From: Paraglomus occultum
Lineage: Eukaryota; Glomeromycota; Glomeromycetes; Paraglomerales; Paraglomeraceae
Direction: 5' to 3'
DNA: 13,837 bases
Assembly (NCBI GenBank): GCA_910592205.1
Contig: CAJVPJ010000974.1
Coordinates: forward strand, 1-13,837
Notes under the pieces: generated by a model
Database searches by the model: none
What the model was told of the DNA's origin: nothing
What the model saw: the letters and a program-made list of their open reading frames with translations, nothing else
Made by a program: the position numbers and the translations under genes
Shown here: positions 1 to 8,950 of the stretch, piece after piece
How positions within the stretch are numbered: position 1 is the first letter of the stretch
How the letters are laid out: every line of letters starts with the position of its first letter

Positions 1-76
<76 letters not shown>
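1..76. repeat. (ATA)n trinucleotide microsatellite
   Basis: An uninterrupted ATA/AAT/TAA trinucleotide run of about 25 copies opens the window and ends where CTCACAGCAG begins. Its left boundary lies outside the window, so the true length is unknown. It sits roughly 510 bases upstream of the dynein start codon and shows no coding potential because every frame is monotonous or full of TAA. Confidence 0.97.
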
Positions 77-77
<1 letters not shown>

Positions 78-589
78 TCACAGCAGTTACACAATGACGC
101 ACGTCAATCATTTTAAATAAGGCAGCTGTTACTGTAACATAGTAATTTCGACTAAATAACAATATAGACAGTGCGCAAATTTCAATGTTAGATCTTCGCT
201 GTCCCCATGCCTCATTAATACAAGGCTGCAGGCGCTATGACGATTATTGCATACATGCTCTTATCTTTCCTCCATTCGCTCATTCCCCGCAGCGCATCTT
301 ACGTTAAAAACCGGTTATAACCTGTCTAAGTTCACATGTCACACAGTCTAAACTCAATATAGCTGCCACAATATATAATCACGTGTAAAGTAATCTAACT
401 TTTACCATAAATATTATGTTCTTCGAAACTTGATACGTTACGTTTAGAGTCTATAAAATAATATAACAATAAGTGAGTAACGTGGGTAGAATGCTATGCA
501 AGTTTAACAAATTGATTGTATACCATTTCTCAGCCTCAAATTACGTTGCTAAACAGCACTCGCAACATATAATCACGAAACTGTAAGAA
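77..589 (+). promoter_or_regulatory. Upstream region of the dynein intermediate chain gene
   Basis: This 513-base AT-rich stretch contains no convincing open frame and must hold the promoter and 5' leader of the dynein gene. A CACGTG E-box core lies at 380-385 within ATAATCACGTGTAAAG. No clear TATA box or initiator can be fixed, because TATA-like strings are common in such AT-rich DNA. The bases before the ATG (TGTAAGAAATGG) include a purine at -3. The assignment as regulatory rests on position only. Confidence 0.45.
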
Positions 590-3500
590 ATGGACCGAAG
601 AAAGGAAGAGTTAGCTAAGAAGCGAGCAAAATTGATTGAACTGCGTAAAGTGAGAGAAGACAGGCAGAGGGCGCTCGCTACACAACAAGAATCAGTAAGA
701 GCAACTTTAATTCAATAATAAGCATGTTAGAGATTGTTACCAGTTAGCCGAGAATGAAAAAAATGGAGTTATTGGATGAAATATTAATGAAACATGTTAA
801 GTTTTATACCAATTATGCGAAAGTAAAGCTGTCTTGTCTGTAAAACTAGTTAGCCTCAGCTATTACGCACTTTCCGATTGCTCGAAATTGTTTATTGTTT
901 GCAACATGAACAACGTTTAGCTATCTCTTTCGTCAACTACTAATCTAACTATCGAACTGCTAGCTCTCAGCCAATTCCCGCGGGCAACCCGAGGACATTC
1001 ACGAACTCGTTGCAAATCTCCTTGATAAGAAGGAAGACAAGCGTTCGGCTATTACTTCGAATGCCTTGGTCGGAGAGTCTGATAGTGCCGGTAGTGCTGG
1101 GAGTGACAAGGAGACGCGAATAGCAGGACTAAGTAGATTGAATCTAACGAGTATGCCTAGACAAGGATCTGGGATCGGGGGAGGTCTCACTAGCGTCCCA
1201 CAAAGGTTCGTGGAAGAGTTGGAGTAATGGTTAGAGAGAGAAATGTATATAAATATGAATCTGGATGACCATATTAGTGACGGTTAAACAGTTTGCATTA
1301 CACACGATTGCTATTTTCTGTTTGATTCTGTACCATTAGCTCATTGTTCTGATTTTTTTGAATTTTATAGTCCACAAGTATCTAGCAGTGGATCGCGGTT
1401 CATACCAGACCTCTCCACATTTGAGTCTGTATTGCTTGACATTGCTCCAAAGGTACAGTCATTTGTGAACGCCATTTTTGTATATTAGCAACGTTGCAGT
1501 CTGACTCTACTTTTCTATGATTACGATATAAAGGAAGTGGTCTTCTATGACAAAACAGTCCAAACAGTTGAATCTTCGACTGACCCCCCGCCACCAACGG
1601 AGAAAGAGATTCGGGAGAAGATTGAAAAGGAGCTTGAGAAACAAGAACAACGACGACGGGAGCAGCTTGAAGAGGAGAATGCGAGAGCTGAGGCTGCGAG
1701 GAAGAGGGCAGCTAGAGCTAGAGGTATGACACGAATATTGTGCATATAGTCAACTTTATTTTCTGTTGGCGTTATTTGGCATTTATAACATTTTTGTTGA
1801 ATTTTTTTTTCAGATATCGGTGAAGATCAGAGAAAGAAAATAATGCAATCATCCGAGTTTGTAGAATTCGTCGAACATTCTACAAAGATTATCGAACGGG
1901 CTCTTAATGATGAATATGATTTCTTGAAAGATTATTCTAATACTCAGGACGAAGACGCGTAAGACATATAATACATAATTTCTGAAAAAATTTTGTCTTG
2001 GGTATACAAGTCTATAACAAAAGTCATTGACAATATGTCTTTATCATGTCGTATTTACTAGTGATGAAACTGGCAACAGAGTGAAGTATATTTGCTCTTT
2101 CTTTGATGATCGATGGAATAAATCGAGGGCAACACGATCTGTTACGGATGTTAATTGGTCTCATAAGGTTATAAATCAAGTATTATATAAGAAATTGGAA
2201 TAATTCGGATTTTACGTGGAGGACGGATACTGACGCTATTTTTTTGCACTCTAATTCTGTATCCTATGCGTGCCATATAGTTCCCAGAACTCTGTGTCGC
2301 ATCCTATAATAAGAATTCGATAGCAACTAACGAACCAGACGGTCTAGTTCTTGTCTGGAATTTGCATTTATTGGATAGACCAGAGTACACGTTTCACTCG
2401 CAGGTATTTTCGATTTGATTAAGTTTGGCGTTTGGGGTGTTCATCAAATCTGACAGCATCGCTTACTAACATTCAATTAAATCATTCAATATAGTCTGAC
2501 GTCTTAACGACGATGTTCTCTCCATTCCATCCTAATCTTGTTATTGGTGGTACTTACTCAGGACAAGTAGTCATCTGGGACACACGAGCAAGATCCCTTC
2601 CTGTTCTCAAGACGCCACTTTCTTCCAACGGGCATACACACCCGGTGTATTCGATGCAGGTGGTTGGAACTCAAAATGCGCATAACCTTATAACGGCTTC
2701 TACCGATGGGTTAGTGTGTTCGTGGCAGTTGGACATGCTTGCTCAACCGCAAGAAACTTTGGAGTTGGTGCATCCAAACCATAACAAGACCGATGAAGTT
2801 TCTGTTACAGCGCTTGGATTCCCCGATAACGAGACGACAGCATTCTGGGTGGGAACAGAAGAGGGAAATGTATATCAAGCCAATCGGTTTGATAGAGCTG
2901 GCAGGTTAGTCTTCATTTTGCAAATTAGTATATAGATTTTTTGGTTAAATAATTTATCCGATAATGTGCTTGATAATTCGGCCAGCATAATATTAAGACC
3001 GCATTTAAGTCTTTTAATAATAATCTGACCAATTATAATCGAACTAATATTTATGATGACAAACTTTATTACTTATTATTTTACTAAGGTTAATTGTTTA
3101 TTCTTTAATCAGTTTTATCTTAAATCTAATACTAAAAAACCTTAAAATTTCACTTTTACAACCAATAGCAAGGCGGGAATAAATCAATATGATTTTTATA
3201 AAGGCCATTGGGGACCAGTAACAGGACTTCAATTTCATCCGCTCGTTGGTCCGGTTGACTTCTCCGATCTCTTCCTCACTTCCAGCGTCGACTGGACGGT
3301 CAAACTCTGGCGTGCCAAATCGAGTTCAAAAACCCCAACCGCGCAACGGACAATCTCGCCCATACATTCGTTCGAGGGAGCTGATGATTACGTCTATGAT
3401 GTCAAGTGGTCACCGAGACACCCTGCTCTATTTGCGAGTGTTGATGGAACCGGCAAGCTTAGCTTGTGGAATTTAAACATAGATACTGAAGTTCCTGTTG

Positions 3501-3819
3501 TGGGAGTAGCGGTTGGGAACGGGAAGGCTTTAAATAAGATTCAATGGGACAAAGACGGAAGGAAGGTTGCAATTGGGTCTTCGGACGCTAGAGTGCATGT
3601 TTACGATGTTGGAGAGGTTAGTGTTGGAGTGGGTTGTAATGTTGGTAAAAAGGGGTCTGAGAGTTGGTAGATCATGATGTACAGGTGTTGACTTGAATCC
3701 ATGTTTTGTCATCGTAGCTCGGAAACGCCCGGTCGGATGAATCACTTAATCTGCAGAGAGTCATTTCGGAAATGACTGCTAATGAGCAGGGCAGCTCTAG
3801 ATATTCAAGTGGAAAGTAA
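590..3819 (+). CDS. Cytoplasmic dynein intermediate chain (WD40), ten exons
   Basis: Cytoplasmic dynein intermediate chain, the scaffold that joins dynein heavy chain to the light chains, dynactin and NudE for minus-end transport and nuclear migration. My model: exons 590-694, 994-1223, 1371-1452, 1534-1723, 1814-1958, 2062-2167, 2281-2403, 2495-2904, 3169-3616, 3718-3819, giving about 646 residues, normal for the family. Phases match at every junction. The N-terminal charged helix ([15 protein letters not shown]) matches the dynactin/NudE-binding segment. Residues near 140-150 ([11 protein letters not shown]) fit the LC8 QT motif. A charged helix follows, then [19 protein letters not shown], then WD40 repeats with hallmarks [62 protein letters not shown] and [10 protein letters not shown]. 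Intron 7 has a perfect TACTAAC branch site at 2464-2470. Weak points: the exon 2 acceptor at 993 is an unusual GAG (a microexon is possible), and exon 2 could instead end at 1205, six codons shorter, in the same frame. Confidence 0.95.
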
Positions 3820-4187
3820 TGAAGTTTCGTATGTAGATAGATAACGTTATTCGAAAGATAACAATTGAACTAATTAACATACAAATTATACAAGATACAA
3901 TATACAACATTCTCGTACTCTTGAATAATCCGCTTTACAATTGGTTAGGGGGAGTACATTGAATATGGAAATTAATATATAAATATCTCTAATGTTAGAA
4001 TTCTATACGTTAAAATCTTGTTTGTGTAGTATTTCTTTTCTATGTATTTGTTTTGTCGTTCTCCCCTCGTAGTATTTTTATTCTGTTTGTATGTAATAAT
4101 AAGTCCTGGTTTGCTTCTTGCAATCACTTTGTTTCCAATTACCAATGTTGAAATTTGCACATACAGAATGCAACGAATGCTAGATGT

Positions 4188-4201
4188 GGGGGGGGGGGGG
4201 G
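4188..4201. repeat. Poly-G homopolymer (14 G)
   Basis: Fourteen consecutive G residues interrupt otherwise AT-rich DNA. The copy number is the kind of value prone to sequencing or assembly error. No gene overlaps it, so it has no predictable coding effect. Confidence 0.9.
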
Positions 4202-5586
4202 AATATTACAGTATCGCTTGTCCCAACGATATCTGCAAACACATCTCACATCGTGATTTTGTTCCTGACTCATCATTCGTGATAAGTCACATTGACTGCA
4301 CGCTATAATCGGATACAATTGATAATATATAAGCATTAATATATAGGGTAAGAGTAAAAACTATTATATTTCATTGTTACGTTAGTGTACTTACTCTATT
4401 TGCTATTCAGAGTTTTTCCAGTTCGAAACCTCAAAACGTTTAATCAATTGTTTTACAAGAATAACGTGGCTGACTAAAAGTAGAAGTTTTACATGTTCTA
4501 CAATATGTACCTTTCACGAAGACGCTTAACCGAAATAAACTGTAGCAGAGGGCCTGGATTGAATTGAATGCCAAGCGTATGAAATGAATGGAACGTGGGT
4601 GGGAATGAATTGCGGCACAAGAGGATTGATTGGTGAGACGCGATTTTAGGTTGCTTTGAGAGATGGAAGACGAGGCGTTTCATTTGTTTCTGTGAGTCTC
4701 ATGTATATATATTAATATATCAGTAGTAGCTTGTCCATCTTTTTGTAACGTGGCATCATGATTTGGGTAACCTTGCCATGAAAACCCATTGTTATCGGGA
4801 TATTTGTCATGCCCTTATTGTTTGTAATATATTTTTGCTTCTTTATTATTTGTCGTTCGGTTTGGATTTCTCTTTTTTTTTTTTTCTTTTTTTCCATTCC
4901 GTTTTTTTTTTGTGCGAGGGATAATTAAAGTTTTTCCCAATGATAGGTAATCGAGGCTACATGACACTGTACATCAATAACAACGTTGAGTCATACTATA
5001 TTTGGTAGGTGATCTTGAGGGTATTCCCGCGTGGATGGTTACCCACTTTGTTTGTGACGAGCATTACATGTAATACGGCCAATATAGGATGAGAACGAGA
5101 AGCAATTCGAGAAAAAGGTTGATTATCAAATATTATCGCCACCCCTTGATGAAAACGTGCTATATGTAAATATGTATATGATAATGAAGTATTAAGAGTA
5201 TTTTATTTGTTAATTAACTAAACGTGTTATGTATTGTTAATATATTAAATACAACTTGGTATTTCAAGAGTGAGTCTTTATCAGTCGATATCAGAGATGA
5301 TAACACGGATAACTGTCAATAGCGATTGCTTGTGCGATTATTGTGTAATTATTAATTAACATTATCGCGACCACGGTAAAAACCATACCTGTTAGTAGTT
5401 GCTTTCGCTTAGTATCTTGTCACAATTACTGTATGTTATTTCACCTTATTTTTTTAGTATTTCTATTGCTTTAGATTGGCACTTGTTTTTCGTACGTCAA
5501 CCCAACATTCTCTATCTTTTGCATATCAGGAATTTGTTCTTTCGTGTGAAAGTCGCGTGAGAGTCGATTAGAGTCTTAGCATTGTG

Positions 5587-5829
5587 TTACGGGAATAAGA
5601 TCGAGTACATGAGGGATGATCTCGAGTTGATTGGATTGGGGGAAATGGTAAGGAGACCTTTGACGACTATGCAGATAGTGTTGGTGTTATTAGTGTTGCC
5701 ATCGTTGGTCTCGATGTTTCCATGGCTGTTGTTGTTATTCACTATGGTCTTATAGTCTTTGCTATTGTTGTTATAGACGTTCCAGCCTAATATTAATTCA
5801 GTTAATCGTTTAGCATATTTTGACAGTTT
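5587..5829 (-). other. Candidate Asn-rich exon or chance ORF
   Basis: A stop-to-stop minus-strand frame of 80 codons without an ATG near its start. It opens directly after a splice-acceptor-like ATTAATAG and reads KLSKYAKRLTELILGWN, then an Asn/Ser/Thr-rich stretch (NNNN, NNSK, TNNTN), then a Ser-rich end. The Asn-rich part reflects a degenerate GTT/GTTATT tract on the plus strand, which can keep a frame open by chance. I recognise no domain and found no partner exon in phase on either side. It could be an exon of an Asn-rich regulatory protein, a relic, or noncoding. Confidence 0.2.
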
Positions 5830-6706
5830 CTATTAATAGTCGCTTGTTCTACTATCCGTAACATGCTGTCTACATGCTATTGATTACCCGTGTATGTTGA
5901 TTAGTTACCATTATTGAACGTTTGCACCGTTTATTTACGTTTTCTACCACGGAGCATCAATACACGACTAGTACTCACGTGTTCAGATCATATTTGGTAT
6001 GATTATTGATATCTATGATGGTTTTGACACACTGATCAATTGGAGTGGGTCATTTGTGACTTTTGTTAACCTCATTACCAGTCGGAATGTACGCATCGGG
6101 AGATGTATGCTCTTTAATATAGTGTCACATTAGTGAGTTAGCAAAGCTCATTAACTAAACAAAGAGCACAACAGCTACCACGACCAAGACTACCACTGCC
6201 GTTATACTATCAGTAATATTACTTATCACCACCACTAATATCTCTACTATTCATACTTTTATTATACCTGTGCATGTGTTTGTTGTTTGATCACATCTTT
6301 GCTTGTTCGTTTGTGGGTTACAACAAGTAAAGGACTTTCCTTCTTTTTTCTTCTTCTTTCGTCTATATTACACAAAATGCATAAATAGTTCGTCATCGTC
6401 ATGTGTATATTTTTGATTGGGTGAAATAAGTAAAATATACAGTTAAATGTAGGCATTGTATAAGACCGTATTGTATGTTCCAACTCCTTTAGTCGATTTG
6501 ACAGCACGTTGATACAACTGATTGGATGTGATGTCAATTGAACGACTTTTGGCGTTAATATGAACGAATATAGCAATACATACGTTCCATTAATAATGGA
6601 TGCATTTTTTTTTTTGTATTTTTACTCCACTTTCATTCTATCTTTGCCAACTTTTCGTCTGTTTATCTCTTGCTCTCTCTTTTTCCGGTCTAATTTTTTT
6701 TAAGTG

Positions 6707-6755
6707 CACAACACAACACAACACAACACAACACAACACAACACAACACAACACA
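6707..6755. repeat. (ACACA)n pentanucleotide array
   Basis: Nine full ACACA units plus a partial copy occur in tandem, followed by a degenerate ACACAT/ACATAC/AATAC tail to about 6775. This is a period-5 microsatellite in the intergenic region, with no open reading frame of interest. Confidence 0.95.
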
Positions 6756-8641
6756 CACATACATACAATACAATACCCCCTATCGACAATCTATCCTTAT
6801 TAATGCCGACCACCTGATATGGCTATTGTCTGCACCAGAGCCATTTTATTTGACACATTTTAAAGTCATGGGAAGAAAGAATTAGTGGTAGGCAATATAA
6901 ATTGTTACGGTAACCATCTAGAATATATTTAATATTGGTTTATTAGTTCGATGGCAATGAGACTAATAACTAATCTGGCCTAAAACTCGTGTGATAATTC
7001 CATAAATGCCACCATAATAGGGCACACGAGATTTCGTCAATCTCGACCAAAATAGTCAATATGCTGAACACTCAATATATTAAATATAATTAAAATATGA
7101 ACGATGTTATTGACGACTATATAATTGCTCGCCTTAATGTTTGTATCATCGATGCATTCATTATCTGTCACCATAGAAGACGGGACTTTCTCTTTACGCT
7201 TTTTTGAATAGAGTTTAGAACAATAAGCTATTCGGTGGTCAGGTTCATAATAAGCACTATACGTTATTGTAGGTGTATCGAATGTTAAAAAATATTAATC
7301 ACATGGATTACGATTTTAAAGCACTGGTCACGGTTGTGCTATCCAGTCAGAACCGATTAATCTAACTCATAGTATATTAGCGCATCTCTGCTTATCCATT
7401 CACATCTAGACTGTGCACGTTCTTTGGTCTATCATCAAGTTCTCACTGAATATCCTCATTCCCAAAGCAGTCTTATTTTTACACTAACTCATGCACTAAC
7501 TCGTTTTCTCTTTACATCATAAACAAAGAATCGAGCCCCCCCGAAAATTTTTCGCTATTGTGTTTGTAGGTAGGCTGAAGCATTAGAGGATTTATTTATA
7601 CATAATGTCAACACAATTGGGGGAAGGGGCCTTGCCATATATTGAGACGTTTTCAAAGAAGACAAGCCTAGTAAACAGCACAATGGAATTGCATACGCAA
7701 TACTGGTAGCAATGGTAGAATGGAAGGCAATGGTCGTCTACGAGACACATAACCGACAATAGACGACTATTCTATGCAATAATAGACATAATAGAAAGCT
7801 GTATATACCCAACAATTGTCGATGGGATACGTGGAAATCTGCCTGCATATCAAAAACAATTAACTACAGATCGCTGTTTAAAAAGCCTTGTAAATAATCT
7901 ACTTTAGCATTATGTAATACTCAAATATATTACACTATGTTACTTATTTATTATATTGCAAACAATAATCATTATTTATACTTGATCAATTAACTATATT
8001 AAGTTGTCTGCTATATAGTCATGAGTACCTCATAGCACCACCCTTATTTATTCACCCCTCCCCAAAATTTTCCTTTAAATCTGCGCTCCCACATCCTCAA
8101 TCCAAAAACCTCATCACTAGTATCATAAGGTACGTAGAGAGAGAAAAACTATCACCAGAAGGGATCATAATCAATACTTTTACATATCATTCCCCACATA
8201 AGAAAGACACGAGAGAAAGAAAACAATACGAGAGAGCAAGGACAAGACGAGGCAACCCAACCAACAACCACTCTGCAACAACAACCACAAGATACCAAAA
8301 CACGACAACAAATCCAACGCTTGACACGTTTCGAATCAACATAGCGAACCCTATCCTGTTGAAATCCGTCTTTACTTCGCGAATATCAAAACACAAACAC
8401 GTACACACACGTACACACACTTCTCATATAACAAATAGACCGCGAATAAACTACACATACGCTACACATACTGCTCAATACCACTCATACTACCTCCCCT
8501 TTTCTAACCATACTGCGCAACGCGCTCATTCCTCACCTTACCCACTCGCAATCGTTCTTCTTCCTTACTTACCCTTTCCCCATTATTGATTGTCTAATAC
8601 CTGATCACAACATCACCATTGCAACCCTCTGCATCAATCGA

Positions 8642-8800
8642 ATGCCTGCAACCCATGCGATCACTGCTTACGTTGTGAAAACCAACAAACCAACTGTCCA
8701 AAATACTCGATCCCCCAACCTACTCGGTCTTGTTTCTCTCTCAAATTCTCGCGTCATTCACCGCATTATCATTGCACTAGTACTATTAGCAGACTTGTAA
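8642..8800 (+). other. Upstream ORF, possible spliced N-terminal exon of the CCCH gene
   Basis: A 52-codon ATG-initiated frame (MPATHAITAYVV at the start, RIIIALVLLADL at the end) closes at TAA 8798-8800. It is in the same frame as the CCCH protein downstream. If GTAATT at 8797 is spliced to the acceptor ending at 8919, a 123-base intron is removed, the TAA is lost, and the frame runs directly into the CCCH protein, adding about 63 residues. Left unspliced, it would be a short upstream ORF expected to reduce translation of the main frame. The peptide matches no domain I know, so coding status is uncertain. Confidence 0.3.
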
Positions 8801-8852
8801 TTAATATCCCGTCATTACAAAGCGTCCATTTCGAGAAACTTTATTCGAAACA

Positions 8853-8862
8853 ATCACGTGAT
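8853..8862. promoter_or_regulatory. ATCACGTGAT palindrome (E-box core)
   Basis: A perfect 10-base palindrome with a CACGTG core, the binding core of bHLH factors such as Cbf1/Pho4/USF types, 89 bases before the presumed CCCH start codon. CACGTG also occurs at 380-385 and 5976-5981, so three copies in this window is close to chance. It could lie inside the proposed leader intron. Confidence 0.3.
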
Positions 8863-8950
8863 ATTACTTCTACAAACGGCACTGACATTTCCCCTCTGCG
8901 TTCTCTATCACTTTTACAGACCCAAACTGCGAATTATTTATCACATTACC

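Larger units (their letters stand above)
3820..8029. other. Gene-poor AT-rich intergenic region
   Basis: About 4.2 kb between the dynein stop codon and the A/C-rich leader of the CCCH gene. I see no family-recognisable protein, tRNA or rRNA. Frames are short and low-complexity. It holds a 14-G homopolymer, poly-T runs near 4870-4910, an ACACA pentamer array, and scattered (GTT)n-like tracts near 5725-5780. The dynein 3' end must lie in its first part, but no canonical AATAAA follows closely after 3819. An 80-codon Asn-rich minus-strand frame is listed separately. Confidence 0.6.
8030..8950 (+). promoter_or_regulatory. A/C-rich, G-poor leader and promoter of the CCCH gene
   Basis: Composition changes sharply here: the plus strand becomes rich in A and C and poor in G (for example the ACACACGTACACACAC tract near 8401-8420) up to the CCCH start. 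Such strand-asymmetric leaders are common upstream of regulated fungal genes. Long frames in this stretch, such as the one over 8359-8589, are probably open by chance because G-containing stop codons are rare. There are several upstream ATGs (8021, 8642, 8655). A strong splice acceptor, TATCACTTTTACAG ending at 8919, has a CTGAC branch-like site at 8882-8886. Possible donors are AAG|GTACGT at 8130 and GTAATT at 8797, so an intron in the leader is likely. Confidence 0.5.

Noticed and set aside
4042-4308. 88-codon plus-strand ATG frame crossing the poly-G run
   Set aside because: The GGGG in the peptide is the homopolymer itself. The rest is random AT-rich translation with no homology I recognise.
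4415-4440. CCAGTTCGAAACC resembling a tRNA T-loop
   Set aside because: No matching acceptor stem, D-arm or anticodon arm can be found at tRNA spacing.
6132-6160. Imperfect inverted repeat TTAGTGAGTTAGC / GCTCATTAACTAA
   Set aside because: Several mismatches in AT-rich DNA and no target duplication; chance is sufficient.
6262-6576. 104-codon minus-strand frame in the intergenic region
   Set aside because: Composition is typical of random AT-rich DNA. No domain, no splice context and no neighbouring coding frame support it.
8359-8589. 76-codon plus-strand frame rich in His/Thr/Tyr in the CCCH leader
   Set aside because: It has a non-ATG start and low-complexity ACAC-derived sequence, and the region is G-poor so stop codons are rare. 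No family features are visible.
8858-8950. Start of the CCCH protein at the GTG of the longest open frame
   Set aside because: Eukaryotic initiation at GTG is unlikely, and the 31 residues before the ATG overlap a polypyrimidine tract with a strong splice acceptor.
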